Origin: Enterovibrio nigricans DSM 22720
GTDB taxonomy: Bacteria; Pseudomonadota; Gammaproteobacteria; Enterobacterales; Vibrionaceae
Reading direction: 5' to 3'
Assembly: GCF_900167155.1 (NCBI RefSeq)
Contig: NZ_FUXU01000007.1
Coordinates: 1 to 64,000, forward strand
DNA length: 64,000 nt
The notes below the pieces were generated by a model. That model had not been told where the DNA came from. It saw only the letters and a list, made by a program, of their open reading frames with translations, and made no database searches. A program made the position numbers and the translations under genes. Shown here piece after piece: positions 27,670-37,291 of this stretch (the first letter of the stretch is position 1; every line of letters starts with the position of its first letter).

Positions 27670-29769
27670 TTACAGCTGATACTTTATGTTTGTCGCCATT
27701 GCTTCGAGCAACGGATATTTGTTCTCCATCATAGGTGGATAGAAATACCCAATTTCTTTTTTATTACTGAGTTCGCGAGGTTTGGTGTAATCGGATTCGT
27801 TGGTGCCAGCGAAATAGACGTGGCAAGGTGTACCGACAGCCGTGGTTAGTCGGTGAACGGCTGTGCCCGCCGTGATCACCGTATCCAGCTCAGCGATAAC
27901 GGCGGCAGTGCCACAAAAATCATCACGGAGATCCAAACCGTCTAATTGAAGTATGCGAATACCGGTTAGCTTCGACATTTTGTCCAATTCTTTTTTGCAT
28001 TCCCCGTACTGCAGATTAATAAAAACTGCATCCGGCAATTGTTTGAGCAAGTGCGCTGTTTCATCCGCAATTAAATAGTGCATGTTTCGTGATGCGGCAG
28101 CTAAGCCGCTTCGCCAGCATATGCCAATTAAAGGCTTACCTGGATTGGCGGCACGCACTTCATCCAGTTCCGATTTCCAATGCTGTTTGTGGGCGTCAGG
28201 TGTCGCAATGTAGCCAGTACGGTAAACATGTCGACCATATTCGCGATAACACAAGGCGGCAAGGCTGCCTCCGGCAATCCAAGAGTTGGCTTCATTGAGC
28301 ACAGATTCTGGGATTTGAATATCTTGATGGTCTGAACGTGTGATAGGAATGGTTATCGCATCAGGGAACGAGGTATTCACCAGGGTTTCCAAACGAGGGT
28401 CACACGCCACGTAGGTTTTTTGACAGTTGTTCAGAACAATGTCGAGGTTGTGAAGGTAAAGCAGTTCGTCACCCACACCCTGCTCAGGCATCACCAACAC
28501 AATGTCGTTTTTAGGCCTGTTGAGATCCCATTGAGGAATGTCACCTCGGTATTTCAAGCGCTTGCCGCTTTCAATTCCCAGTTCATTGGTACGGTAGTAT
28601 TCATCCCATTCTTCAAGCGAGCGATAGACAAAGCTTGAGTTAAAGCCGGAATCGACATCATCAGGATATTGCGCCATGTAGGCTTCAAGTAGGGCTTTTG
28701 CTTCTCGGGCTTCACCTTTATACCAAAGCACTTCCGCCAGATAACGAGACAAGTCAAGCTTGCTTTTATTTTTTGCAATCTCGGTCGCCGACATGATGAG
28801 ACGCTGACATTCTTTGATCGCTTCAGGCGTAAAGTTATGTCGAGATTTTAGTAGGTTAAAACTTGCATTGGCCAAGCGATAGCGAATGTCTGCATCATTT
28901 GGGAATTGGCGAATGTATTCTTTCGCTCTGCGATACGCTTCGAGCCATTTTTCTTCTTTTAAATAGCTAAGCAGCATCAGGCGGCAAAGAATCGGCTCTT
29001 CTGGCCACTGTTTCATCGAAAACTGACAATGCTCTCTGGCTGCGCGGTAATCTTCGATTTTGATTGCCGTGTGGCAAAGCAGAACCCAAATTTCTTTATT
29101 CGGTAATGCTTGGTCCGTTGCGCGGGCCAATGTTTGATAGGCCAATGCATGCTTGTCTTCTTGAATGTGTAAACGTGCCAGACCCAATAACGCCTCTGGA
29201 ACATCGCCAGCAACACTAATGACAGCTTGATAAAGTTGCTTGCCTTGGTCGATGTTATTTGAGGCCACCATTTGTTTGGCAAGATCGAGCGTTTCTTGTA
29301 CTTCACTGCTTAATGCACTGTTTTTATGTTCTTGGCTTGCTGCTTTGTACTTTGCCGTTCGGCGGCTTTCGCCCAATTTGCCGGATGCAGCGGTAACCTG
29401 TTGCCGCATGGTTAGAAGCTCTTGATGGGTAGGTGCAACGGCCAACAGGCTATCAATGATTTCAAGCGCTTCATTGTTGACGCCATATTGCGTCAGGATA
29501 CTGGCCTTATCAAAAAGCAGAGAGGCGTTGCCGGGCTCCATCATCAGTGCATTGTCTAACTTGGCAATTGCCGCTTGCCATATGCCATCTTCTGCATCCA
29601 TGACGGCAAGCACCTGCAGTACCGGCACAGCATTAGGTGCATGAGAAAGGATTTGCTCGAAAACCTCACGCGCCTCTTTTTTCTTTTGGTGCTGATAGAG
29701 AGAGATACCGTGCTCAAATGCCTGCTCTAATGTCATTGCATTTTCATTCGTCGGTGAGGGATTGGTCAT
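27670..29769 (-). CDS. TPR protein with C-terminal glycosyltransferase-like domain; candidate flagellin glycosyltransferase
   Basis: A 699-residue soluble protein. Residues 15-420 are tandem TPR repeats (for example FEHGISLYQHQKKKEAREVF, LARLHIQEDKHALAYQTLAR). From about residue 425 there is a GT-B-like region resembling ADP-heptosyltransferase-type modules that follow TPRs: VLVMPEQGVGDELLYLHNL, KPLIGICWRSGLAAASRN, FINLQYGECKKEL, ELDTVITAGTAVHRLTTAVG. This architecture matches FlmG of Caulobacter, whose TPRs bind flagellin and whose C-terminal domain transfers pseudaminic acid to it. Here the gene lies divergent from flagellin 1 and has a perfect sigma-28 promoter, so a flagellin-modifying role is a well-supported inference. 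The sugar donor is not evident from the window. Confidence 0.8.
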   Translation of the reverse strand: MTNPSPTNENAMTLEQAFEHGISLYQHQKKKEAREVFEQILSHAPNAVPVLQVLAVMDAEDGIWQAAIAKLDNALMMEPGNASLLFDKASILTQYGVNNEALEIIDSLLAVAPTHQELLTMRQQVTAASGKLGESRRTAKYKAASQEHKNSALSSEVQETLDLAKQMVASNNIDQGKQLYQAVISVAGDVPEALLGLARLHIQEDKHALAYQTLARATDQALPNKEIWVLLCHTAIKIEDYRAAREHCQFSMKQWPEEPILCRLMLLSYLKEEKWLEAYRRAKEYIRQFPNDADIRYRLANASFNLLKSRHNFTPEAIKECQRLIMSATEIAKNKSKLDLSRYLAEVLWYKGEAREAKALLEAYMAQYPDDVDSGFNSSFVYRSLEEWDEYYRTNELGIESGKRLKYRGDIPQWDLNRPKNDIVLVMPEQGVGDELLYLHNLDIVLNNCQKTYVACDPRLETLVNTSFPDAITIPITRSDHQDIQIPESVLNEANSWIAGGSLAALCYREYGRHVYRTGYIATPDAHKQHWKSELDEVRAANPGKPLIGICWRSGLAAASRNMHYLIADETAHLLKQLPDAVFINLQYGECKKELDKMSKLTGIRILQLDGLDLRDDFCGTAAVIAELDTVITAGTAVHRLTTAVGTPCHVYFAGTNESDYTKPRELSNKKEIGYFYPPMMENKYPLLEAMATNIKYQL

Positions 29770-29885
29770 AAAGAATCCGTTTTAAGTGGTGGCGTAAAGT
29801 TTGCTGTCAAATATCGCTGGAAAGCCAGCAAATACCGTGCCGCAATGCAGGATTACCGCATAGTTAGAGTCCCCCTCATTACAGC

Positions 29886-29912
29886 TTATCGGCAGACATT
29901 TTGTTTTATTTA
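29886..29912 (-). promoter_or_regulatory. Sigma-28 promoter for the TPR-glycosyltransferase
   Basis: The minus strand reads TAAA-N15-GCCGATAA: an exact FliA -10 and -35 core with exact spacing. It faces the TPR gene, giving a leader of about 115 nt. The gene-free stretch 29770-30234 holds this site, the sigma-54 site of flagellin 1 and a structured flagellin leader. Confidence 0.88.
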
Positions 29913-30081
29913 CCGTGCATCTCTCTAATTTTTGAGAACTAATGCTATGTTTAGGAATAGGTACGGTTCAGAGGATCCGATTTGCCGTCTTAAACAGCAA
30001 TGTGGTGTTTTTTTTGCCGCTCTTGAAATCACCACTGCGCGTTAATGAGTTAACTTATTGTAATTAAACAAAAATAAAAAT

Positions 30082-30097
30082 TGGCACGCTAATTGTA
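30082..30097 (+). promoter_or_regulatory. Sigma-54 promoter for flagellin 1
   Basis: TGGCAC-N5-TTGTA has a perfect -24 element, correct spacing and one mismatch in -12. It lies 153 bp before the start codon, predicting a long leader containing hairpins such as TTTCGC/GCGAAA at 30200-30217. Confidence 0.8.
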
Positions 30098-30234
30098 TAT
30101 ATCTGGGCATGAGGTATCAGCAATATTAGATACTGACCCTGATAACGAACTGAAGGCTGGTCCCGCTTCGCAATCGGACATGTTTGTCGCGGGTAGGCTG
30201 TTTCGCAAAAACGCGAAAGTCAAAGGAGAGCAAA

Positions 30235-31377
30235 ATGGGTGTAACAGTTAACACCAACGTGTCTGCGATGACTGCGCAGCGTTACCTGAACAAGTCGACA
30301 AACGATCTCAATACGTCGATGGAACGCTTGTCGTCTGGTAGTCGGATCAACAGCGCAAAAGACGATGCTGCTGGTCTACAGATCTCTAACCGACTCATTG
30401 CCCAAACGCGTGGTCTTGATGTCGCGATGCGTAATGCGAACGACGGTATTTCCATCGCACAGACTGCTGAAGGTGCAATGCAGGAATCCACCAATATCCT
30501 GCAACGTATGCGAGACCTGTCGCTTCAATCTGCGAACGGTGCAAATGGTCCTGGCGAGCGTGTGGCAATCCAAGAGGAAGTGGCTGCACTGCAAGACGAA
30601 TTAAACCGTATTGCTGAAACGACAGCATTTGGTGGTCGTCGTCTTCTGAATGGATCGTTTGGTGAGGCTGCTTTCCAAATCGGTGCTGACTCGGGTGAAG
30701 CGATCATCATGGGTTTGACCAGTATTCGTGCCGATGATTTCCGCATGGGCGGTAAAGAGTTCGTTGGTACGGCGCAAATGTCAGCGTCATGGGAAGTGTC
30801 ATCGGGTGCATCTACGTTAGGCATTCAGTTCGTAAACAAAGATGGTCAGACCGTCAATGTTGATATTGCTGCGAAAGCGGGTGACGACATCGAAGAACTG
30901 GCCACTTACATTAATGGTCAGTCTGACGAAGAAGTGACAGCATCAGTCACTGAAGACGGTCAATTGCAGGTGTTTGTTGCAGAAAACCGACTGGCAAGTA
31001 ATGTTACCTTCTCTGGTGCCTTGGCGACCTCATTGGGAATTGTTTCAGGTGCCGGTGCAGACGTGACTGCTCAAGACATCAATGTGAGCGATGTTGGTGG
31101 TGCACAAATGGCGGTGGGTGTTATTGACTCTGCCATGCAGTACATCGATAGCCAGCGTGCTGATCTCGGTGCGAAGCAAAACCGACTGAGCCATACCATC
31201 AGTAACCTGTCGAACATCCAGGAAAATGTCTCCGCGTCTAATAGTCGAATTCGTGATACCGACTTTGCGAAAGAGACGACGGAACTTACGAAAGGTCAGA
31301 TCTTGCAACAAGCAAGTACGTCGATATTGGCTCAGGCAAAACAGTTGCCACAATCAGCACTTAACTTGCTTCAGTAA
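30235..31377 (+). CDS. flaA: Flagellin 1 (FlaA-like, sigma-54 class)
   Basis: A 380-residue flagellin. The N-terminal D0/D1 region is [20 protein letters not shown] through [20 protein letters not shown], and the C-terminal region has [20 protein letters not shown] and ends [10 protein letters not shown]. The start at 30235 follows GGAG by 7 nt; the longer frame lies within the leader. In V. cholerae the essential flagellin flaA is the only one under sigma-54 control, and this copy has the sigma-54-type promoter, so I name it flaA by that analogy. It has its own terminator. Confidence 0.93.
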   Translation: MGVTVNTNVSAMTAQRYLNKSTNDLNTSMERLSSGSRINSAKDDAAGLQISNRLIAQTRGLDVAMRNANDGISIAQTAEGAMQESTNILQRMRDLSLQSANGANGPGERVAIQEEVAALQDELNRIAETTAFGGRRLLNGSFGEAAFQIGADSGEAIIMGLTSIRADDFRMGGKEFVGTAQMSASWEVSSGASTLGIQFVNKDGQTVNVDIAAKAGDDIEELATYINGQSDEEVTASVTEDGQLQVFVAENRLASNVTFSGALATSLGIVSGAGADVTAQDINVSDVGGAQMAVGVIDSAMQYIDSQRADLGAKQNRLSHTISNLSNIQENVSASNSRIRDTDFAKETTELTKGQILQQASTSILAQAKQLPQSALNLLQ

Positions 31378-31395
31378 CCGATTAAAATATCGAAG

Positions 31396-31424
31396 AAAAG
31401 CGGCAACTCATTGCCGCTTTTTTT
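31396..31424 (+). terminator. Intrinsic terminator after flagellin 1
   Basis: AAAAGCGGCAA/TTGCCGCTTTT with a CTCA loop and a long T run, 20 bp after the stop codon. Confidence 0.9.
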
Positions 31425-31544
31425 ATGTTTGGAATTCCCCACGAACATCGCCGTTCTTCCTGTTTGGTCTCGCTTTTAAATACGTAGATATTTTTCAGGT
31501 CTCTCCCAATGAGGGCTTTTCGAAAGAAAAATGTCATTTCTCCC

Positions 31545-31571
31545 TAAAGTTTTTCTTTTCTAAGACGAAAA
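31545..31571 (+). promoter_or_regulatory. Possible second sigma-28 site upstream of flagellin 2
   Basis: TAAA-N15-GACGAAAA matches six of eight -10 bases, with exact spacing, 100 bp before the stronger site. The region is AT-rich, so chance is possible. Confidence 0.25.
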
Positions 31572-31645
31572 CTACTCATAGCGCCTTGTAGCAACAGCAA
31601 AATTTTCAGTGAATTATGCGCTGTAAAAAAACGGGAAAAAAGTTG

Positions 31646-31672
31646 TAAAGGTTTTCCCAAAACTGCCGTTAC
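31646..31672 (+). promoter_or_regulatory. Sigma-28 promoter for flagellin 2
   Basis: TAAA-N15-GCCGTTAC matches six of eight -10 bases with exact spacing and lies 80 bp before the start codon. The gene-free stretch 31425-31751 contains this and the weaker site described separately. Confidence 0.75.
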
Positions 31673-31751
31673 ATGGGTTGTGAGAGATTAATAACTGGTT
31701 TTCCCTGGTTTGCTGGGCGGAAGCCGGACTTAGTACCAAAGGAGAATAGTT

Positions 31752-32891
31752 ATGGCTATTACAGTAAACACTAACGTGCCTGCAATGACCGCTCAGCGCT
31801 ACCTAAACAGTTCAACGGATTCTTTGAATGCGTCGATGGAGCGTCTGTCTTCAGGCTTCCGCATTAACAGCGCAAAGGATGATGCAGCGGGTCTGCAAAT
31901 CTCGAACCGCTTGATTTCACAAAGCCGTGGTCTGGACGTTGCAGTACGTAACGCAAACGACGGTATCTCAATGTCACAAACTGCTGAAGGTGCGATGGAA
32001 GAATCCACTAACATCCTACAGCGTATGCGTGACCTGTCTCTGCAATCAGCGAATGGTGCGAATGGCGACCAAGAGCGTGTGGCAATTCAAGAAGAAGTTG
32101 TTGCACTGCAAGACGAACTGAACCGTATCGCAGAAACCACCTCATTCGGTGGTGCAAAACTGCTGAATGGTTCATTTGGCACCAAAGCATTCCAAATCGG
32201 TGCGGATGCGGGTGAAGCCGTCATGATGGAATTCAAAAACATCCGTGCTGACGAAACCCAAATGGGTGGTGCAACCTATAAAGCCTCTGTAGCGGCAAGC
32301 CGTGATATGGCTGCATGGACTGCAACTGCTGGTGCGTCACTGGACATCAAAGTGGTTGATGCGGATGGTAACTCTCTTGACCTAAACATTGCAGCTAAAG
32401 GCGGGGATGATGTAGAAGAAGTTGCGACTTACATTAACGGTCAAGCGGATGGCAAAGTCTCAGCGTCTGTTACTGAAGACGGTGAATTGCAAGTTGTTGC
32501 CGCATCGGGTTCAACCGTAACGTTCGCAGGTGCGCTGGCAAACTCTCTGGGTATTGCGGGTGCAACCAAAGTTGATGAAACCATTCAAAACGTTGATGTA
32601 GGTACCGTGGGTGGTGCACAGAAAGCGGTTGGTTTGATTGATAACGCCATGCAGTACATCGACTCTCACCGTGCAGAGTTGGGTGCGAAGCAGAACCGTC
32701 TGAGCCACGCGATTGCGAACTTGGATAACGTTAACGAGAACGTTACAGCGTCTAATAGCCGAATCCGCGATGTGGATTTTGCGAAAGAGACGACTCAGTT
32801 CACTAAATCTCAGATCCTACAGCAGTCTGGTACGTCTATACTTGCACAAGCGAAGCAAGCACCGTCAGCTGCACTGAGCCTGTTAGGTTAA
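31752..32891 (+). CDS. Flagellin 2 (sigma-28 class)
   Basis: A 379-residue flagellin, highly similar to flagellin 1 in the first 180 and last 100 residues ([50 protein letters not shown] at the end) and different in the exposed middle ([20 protein letters not shown]). AGGAG is 7 nt before the ATG. Its sigma-28-type promoter makes it a late flagellin, paralleling flaB-flaE of Vibrio. Confidence 0.95.
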   Translation: MAITVNTNVPAMTAQRYLNSSTDSLNASMERLSSGFRINSAKDDAAGLQISNRLISQSRGLDVAVRNANDGISMSQTAEGAMEESTNILQRMRDLSLQSANGANGDQERVAIQEEVVALQDELNRIAETTSFGGAKLLNGSFGTKAFQIGADAGEAVMMEFKNIRADETQMGGATYKASVAASRDMAAWTATAGASLDIKVVDADGNSLDLNIAAKGGDDVEEVATYINGQADGKVSASVTEDGELQVVAASGSTVTFAGALANSLGIAGATKVDETIQNVDVGTVGGAQKAVGLIDNAMQYIDSHRAELGAKQNRLSHAIANLDNVNENVTASNSRIRDVDFAKETTQFTKSQILQQSGTSILAQAKQAPSAALSLLG

Positions 32892-32907
32892 TAGAGAATT
32901 AGCCATG

Positions 32908-32934
32908 TGACGGTGAGCTTGCCCCTCACCGTCA
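32908..32934 (+). other. Perfect hairpin between flagellin 2 and flaG
   Basis: TGACGGTGAG (32908-32917) pairs with CTCACCGTCA (32925-32934). There is no T run. It is likely an mRNA processing or 3'-stabilising structure that lets flagellin message exceed flaG-fliD message. Confidence 0.5.
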
Positions 32935-32958
32935 ACAGCTAACAGGAGGTGAACAACA

Positions 32959-33381
32959 ATGGACATAACATCCGTTTCAACGTCATCCCTGTCTCAAGTG
33001 ACTCCACAGCCAGGCACGAAAGTTGCTAGCAGTAATCGTTCTGTGGAGGGGACTCAACCCGAAATCACACACCAGCAACGGATGGCAGAGAATGTTGAAA
33101 AGCTGTCTCAGCGTCGAGTAGAACAAGCGAATAGCTTGGACAATTCGAGAAAGATACAGCAAGAACAGCTCGAAGTGCTGGTGGAACGACTAGATGAGTT
33201 TGTGTCTACCTTTAACAAAGGCTTATCATTTCGACTCGACGAGGAATCAGGAAGAAATGTTGTTACTGTTTATGAAATGAGCAGTGGTGATATTATCCGC
33301 CAGATCCCAGAGAAAGAAATGCTTGAGCTAGCACAGCAATTGTCTCTTCATTCGAGGGGGCTTGTTGTAGAAAAGGTATAA
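32959..33381 (+). CDS. flaG: FlaG family protein
   Basis: A 140-residue protein with a polar N-terminus and the FlaG C-terminal domain: FNKGLSFRLDEESGRNVVTV followed by SGDIIRQIPEKEMLELAQQL. FlaG influences filament length in several polar flagellates. AGGAGG precedes the start by 7 nt. First gene of flaG-fliD-fliT-fliS. Confidence 0.93.
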   Translation: MDITSVSTSSLSQVTPQPGTKVASSNRSVEGTQPEITHQQRMAENVEKLSQRRVEQANSLDNSRKIQQEQLEVLVERLDEFVSTFNKGLSFRLDEESGRNVVTVYEMSSGDIIRQIPEKEMLELAQQLSLHSRGLVVEKV

Positions 33382-33397
33382 CTGAGGTGAAGATAAC

Positions 33398-34765
33398 ATG
33401 GGTTTGAGTGCAACGGGCCTTGGCAGTGGCATGGATATTACTTCCATGGTCAATAAAATTGTTGAGGCTGAGCGTGCGCCCAAGCAGGAGCGTATCGTTA
33501 AGAACATGAATGATGTTGAAACTAACATCAGTGCTTACGGTAGACTCAAAACTTCCCTCAATACGATGAAAGATCTGATGTATGACTTTCGTCGTGACAA
33601 TACCTTCGCGGCGCGGAGTACGGTTTCCAGCAATGAAGAAACCGTCTCTGCATCCGCTACCCATCTTGCCGCAACTGGCGTTTATTCCATTGATGTTCAG
33701 CAACTAGCCCAGTCACACAAACTGGTTTCAGAAGGCTTAGATGCCGATGAAGACTTTGGTGCGGGACAAATTACGCTGAGCCTCGGCAGCCGATCTGCCA
33801 CTATAGATATCGAAGCAGATAAAAGTTCGCTTCTTGATATCGTTCGTACGATCAATAGCAACCCGTCCAACCCTGGCGTGCAAGCCTCTGTGATCAATGA
33901 TGACAGCGGGGCACGATTGATCCTAAGTGGTGACAAAACGGGTGAAAAGAATCAAATTAGTATTGGCGTCACAGCCTTGCCTGGGAGCCCGTTAGAGGCT
34001 CTTGCCTACGATCCTGTCAGCCCAACTAACAATATGAATGAAATGCAGGTGGCAAAAGATGCCCGCATTTTGATTGATGGGCTGGCCTCAGTATCGAGTG
34101 ATTCCAATTCATTTTCTGACGCGATTCGTGGTGTAGATATCTCGGTATCAAAGCTGACGACGGCAGAATCTGGCCCAATTACGATCAAGGTTGATGAAGA
34201 CCGAGACGCGGTCAAAGGGGCGTTAGAAGAGTTTGTCGATGCTTACAATGCGTTTTATCAAGTTATCAAAGCATTGTCTAAGTATGACCCTGATACCCAG
34301 CAAGGTGGCCCACTGATTGGCGACACCGTTATTCGATCCGCTGTCAGTCAAATGCGTACCTTGTTTTCCACCCCTATTGAAGGTGCATCTGATTCACTGA
34401 AAACTTTGAGTGAATTAGGGGTGGCAACCACGATGGAAGGTCGACTGGAAATTAACTACTCCTTGCTGGATAAGCAATTAAAGCAAAACTTCTCTGCTTT
34501 GGAAGGCTTCTTTGGTGGCAACCAAGGGTTTGCACGAAAAATTGAAGAAACGGTTCAAAACTTCACCGGGGCTGGTGGGGCTATTCGAAATAGAGAGTCG
34601 AGCCTCGGCGACCAGAAAATGCGATTGCAAGACGAGCAAGAGAAGCTGGATCGAAGAATGGAAGACATAGAAAATCGGACATTGAAACAATTCTCTGCGA
34701 TGGATAATGCAATGGCAGAAATGCAATCTCAGTTGGCTTCCATGATGAACATCATGCCGGGTTAA
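33398..34765 (+). CDS. fliD: Flagellar filament cap protein FliD (HAP2)
   Basis: A 455-residue filament cap. The N-terminal signature is LSATGLGSGMDITSMVNKIV followed by EAERAPKQE, the central FliD domain has GVYSIDVQQLAQSHKLVSEG, and the C-terminal coiled coil is KMRLQDEQEKLDRRMEDIEN. It is the template for flagellin folding at the tip. Known as flaH in some Vibrio. Confidence 0.97.
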   Translation: MGLSATGLGSGMDITSMVNKIVEAERAPKQERIVKNMNDVETNISAYGRLKTSLNTMKDLMYDFRRDNTFAARSTVSSNEETVSASATHLAATGVYSIDVQQLAQSHKLVSEGLDADEDFGAGQITLSLGSRSATIDIEADKSSLLDIVRTINSNPSNPGVQASVINDDSGARLILSGDKTGEKNQISIGVTALPGSPLEALAYDPVSPTNNMNEMQVAKDARILIDGLASVSSDSNSFSDAIRGVDISVSKLTTAESGPITIKVDEDRDAVKGALEEFVDAYNAFYQVIKALSKYDPDTQQGGPLIGDTVIRSAVSQMRTLFSTPIEGASDSLKTLSELGVATTMEGRLEINYSLLDKQLKQNFSALEGFFGGNQGFARKIEETVQNFTGAGGAIRNRESSLGDQKMRLQDEQEKLDRRMEDIENRTLKQFSAMDNAMAEMQSQLASMMNIMPG

Positions 34766-34774
34766 AGTGTTCAA

Positions 34775-35065
34775 ATGTCAAACCTTGCGGCGCTTCAGCA
34801 TATAGATGAACAATTGTTAACCGTCCTGAACCATGATGATGTTAATCTTGATGATATGGCACGGTTATTGAATGCAAGAAAGGAATGTCTGGCAGAGATC
34901 ACGAATTTGCCGGAGAAGCCTGAACAAGAGGCGTGGTCTGTTGCAATGCAGCGAACCACACAGCTTGTCAATTTGATCAAAAATCATCGTGATCGTACTG
35001 CAGCTCAGGCCAGCCAACTTATAAAAGGGCGTAAGTCAGTGCAAATTTATAAAAAATTCGAGTAG
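34775..35065 (+). CDS. fliT: Flagellar chaperone FliT-like (FlaI)
   Basis: A 96-residue all-helical protein (LAALQHIDEQLLTVLNHDDV, DMARLLNARKECLAEITNLP) ending in GRKSVQIYKKFE. Size, helicity and position between fliD and fliS match FlaI/FliT, the export chaperone for FliD. Sequence similarity across the family is weak, so the call depends strongly on position. Confidence 0.75.
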   Translation: MSNLAALQHIDEQLLTVLNHDDVNLDDMARLLNARKECLAEITNLPEKPEQEAWSVAMQRTTQLVNLIKNHRDRTAAQASQLIKGRKSVQIYKKFE

Positions 35066-35077
35066 GTGAGGAAAGGT

Positions 35078-35482
35078 ATGAGAGGGTCACTTCAGGCCTA
35101 CAAAAAAGTGTCGGTCGATAGCCAATTGTCTGCTGCGTCACCGCACAAAGTGATTCAAATGCTGATGGCAGGGGCAATTGAACGCCTTATTCAAGGTAAA
35201 GCAGCTATGTTGCAAGGTGATATTGCCGTTAAAGGTGAGCGCTTGGGTAAGGCTTTGGATATTATTATCAGCCTAAGAACTTGCTTGTCGATGGAAGAGG
35301 GTGGTGAAATTGCAACCAATTTGGATGCATTGTATGACTTTATGATCCGACAAGTTACGATGGCAAATCGAGATAATCTTGATGCTCCTATCGATGATGT
35401 GATCGATATTTTGCGCGAAATTAAATCAGCGTGGGATCAAATACCCGCCGAATATCACAATATCACTCAAGCAGACGCATAA
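35078..35482 (+). CDS. fliS: Flagellin export chaperone FliS
   Basis: A 134-residue helical chaperone. LQAYKKVSVDSQLSAASPHK, VIQMLMAGAIERLIQGKAAM and LDIIISLRTCLSMEEGGEIA are standard FliS segments, followed by NLDALYDFM. ATG 35078 with AGGAAAGG just upstream is preferred to the in-frame GTG at 35066. FliS holds flagellin C-termini before export. Confidence 0.96.
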   Translation: MRGSLQAYKKVSVDSQLSAASPHKVIQMLMAGAIERLIQGKAAMLQGDIAVKGERLGKALDIIISLRTCLSMEEGGEIATNLDALYDFMIRQVTMANRDNLDAPIDDVIDILREIKSAWDQIPAEYHNITQADA

Positions 35483-35521
35483 TTCCCTTCAGGATTCACT
35501 ACAATTTGATCTGTCTTGGCA

Positions 35522-35550
35522 CCAGAGTCACAGCTTTATTGTGTCTCTGG
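35522..35550 (+). terminator. Hairpin after fliS, possible terminator
   Basis: CCAGAGTCACA and TGTGTCTCTGG form a stem with one T-T mismatch, 40 bp after fliS. It lacks a T run, so termination is uncertain. Confidence 0.4.
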
Positions 35551-35653
35551 TTGCTATATAACATTCAACTATTAGAATAGCTGGATTATTCTGTCGTCAG
35601 CGGTATGATTGCGTGGACGACAAAGATGGTTTTGGGGCAGATATATCTCACAC

Positions 35654-37129
35654 ATGCAAGGTTTAACGAAGATTCTTGTTATCGAGGATGATGAAAAGTT
35701 TCGTCACGACTTAGGCGTTATCTTGGAGTTTATTGGTGAGCAATACCTGCTATGTTCAACCATTGAGCTAAACGATTCGCATTGGAAGCAAGCAGAGGGG
35801 GCTTGTTTTCTCGGTAATATTCATTCACCCCAAAAACTGTCTCAGGTTCTTGATAGCCTGGCAATAAATAACCATATCCCGATTATTGCGCTGTCTAAAC
35901 ACAAAACAGAATTATCAGGTTTACCAAATTTTGTTGGTGAGCTTGAGTTTCCGTTAAATTATCCTCAACTGGCTGATGCACTTCGCCATTGTCAGGAGTT
36001 TTCGGGCAAGCGCGCTTTTAATATCCCGCAACTTAGTCGAAAAAACACGCTATTCCGAAGCATGGTTGGTCGCAGTGATGCAATTAGCGAAGTTCGTCAT
36101 TTGATTGAACAAGTCGCAGGCACCGACGCAAGTGTTTTAATTCTCGGCGAATCTGGCACGGGTAAAGAAGTTGTCGCTCGAAATATTCACTATCATTCTC
36201 AGCGTGGAAAAGGGCCATTTGTTCCTGTTAACTGCGGTGCTATTCCTCCAGAACTTTTAGAAAGTGAATTGTTCGGTCACGAAAAAGGTGCGTTTACGGG
36301 AGCGATTTCTTCGAGAAAAGGCCGCTTTGAGCTTGCAGAGGGAGGCACACTATTTCTTGACGAAATAGGGGATATGCCTCAACCCATGCAGGTAAAGTTG
36401 TTGCGCGTGCTTCAAGAGCGAAGTTTTGAACGCGTGGGTGGTAACAAGACCATTCAAGCGAACGTTCGCGTGGTGGCGGCGACGCACCGTAACTTAGATG
36501 TGATGATCGAAAATGGTTCATTCCGTGAAGACCTGTTTTATCGATTAAACGTGTTTCCAATTGAAATGCCAGCACTGAGAGATCGCATCGAAGACACTCC
36601 GCTTCTTATTCAAGAGTTGATGGCGCGTTTAGAAGCCGAAGGCGGAAATCAGGTTCATCTGACACCTCGTGCAATATCTTCGCTGATGGAGCACGAATGG
36701 CCGGGTAACGTTCGTGAGCTTGCTAATCTCATTGAGCGTATGGTGATCCTGTACCCTGGACAAATGGTTGACGTTAATCGACTGCCAAAAAAATACCGCT
36801 ACAGTGATATTCCAGAATTCCAACCTGAATGCTTCAATCAATATGAAGATGCTGAAGAGTTGGAACGTGAAGCATTGCATGCTGTGTTTGCGATGGACGA
36901 TCATGAAGAGGATATGCCGGGATTCAGTAATCCGGCTGCGACAGGGCTTCCACCTGAAGGTGTTGATTTAAAAGCTATGTTGGCCGATTTAGAAGTTGAC
37001 ATGATTCGTCAGGCCCTTGAAGCGCAAATGGGTATTGTGGCACGCGCTGCTGATATGCTGGGCATGCGCCGAACCACGCTGGTCGAAAAGATGAGAAAGT
37101 ACGGACTGAACAAAGAAGATGTCGCATAA
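35654..37129 (+). CDS. flrA: Master flagellar regulator FlrA (sigma-54 activator)
   Basis: A 491-residue sigma-54-dependent activator (FleQ/FlrA group). Residues 1-120 form a degenerate receiver domain ([20 protein letters not shown]) with the phospho-Asp region replaced by [10 protein letters not shown]. The AAA+ domain has Walker [11 protein letters not shown] near 164 and the sigma-54-contacting GAFTGA near 212, and a Fis-type helix-turn-helix follows at the end ([20 protein letters not shown]). ATG 35654 gives the family N-terminus. As in V. cholerae it heads the hierarchy and should activate flrBC and the basal-body operons. Confidence 0.96.
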   Translation: MQGLTKILVIEDDEKFRHDLGVILEFIGEQYLLCSTIELNDSHWKQAEGACFLGNIHSPQKLSQVLDSLAINNHIPIIALSKHKTELSGLPNFVGELEFPLNYPQLADALRHCQEFSGKRAFNIPQLSRKNTLFRSMVGRSDAISEVRHLIEQVAGTDASVLILGESGTGKEVVARNIHYHSQRGKGPFVPVNCGAIPPELLESELFGHEKGAFTGAISSRKGRFELAEGGTLFLDEIGDMPQPMQVKLLRVLQERSFERVGGNKTIQANVRVVAATHRNLDVMIENGSFREDLFYRLNVFPIEMPALRDRIEDTPLLIQELMARLEAEGGNQVHLTPRAISSLMEHEWPGNVRELANLIERMVILYPGQMVDVNRLPKKYRYSDIPEFQPECFNQYEDAEELEREALHAVFAMDDHEEDMPGFSNPAATGLPPEGVDLKAMLADLEVDMIRQALEAQMGIVARAADMLGMRRTTLVEKMRKYGLNKEDVA

Positions 37130-37149
37130 ATTCGTTGAATTGGTCTTGC

Positions 37150-37187
37150 AAAAAAAGCGAAGTCAAAAAAATGACTTCGCTTTTTTT
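37150..37187 (+). terminator. Intrinsic terminator after flrA
   Basis: AAAAAAAGCGAAGTCA/TGACTTCGCTTTTTTT is a long perfect hairpin, isolating flrA from flrBC. Confidence 0.92.
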
Positions 37188-37230
37188 ATTGTGCAAACGC
37201 TTAACTTATTGAAATTAATTGGTTAATTGT

Positions 37231-37246
37231 TGGCACATTATCTGCT
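37231..37246 (+). promoter_or_regulatory. Sigma-54 promoter for flrBC
   Basis: TGGCAC-N5-CTGCT keeps GG-N10-GC spacing and a perfect -24 box, 46 bp before flrB. FlrA-dependent activation is expected from V. cholerae. Confidence 0.85.
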
Positions 37247-37291
37247 AATACTGATTTAGTATCGAATTGACTAGGTCATAAGTAAAAGATC

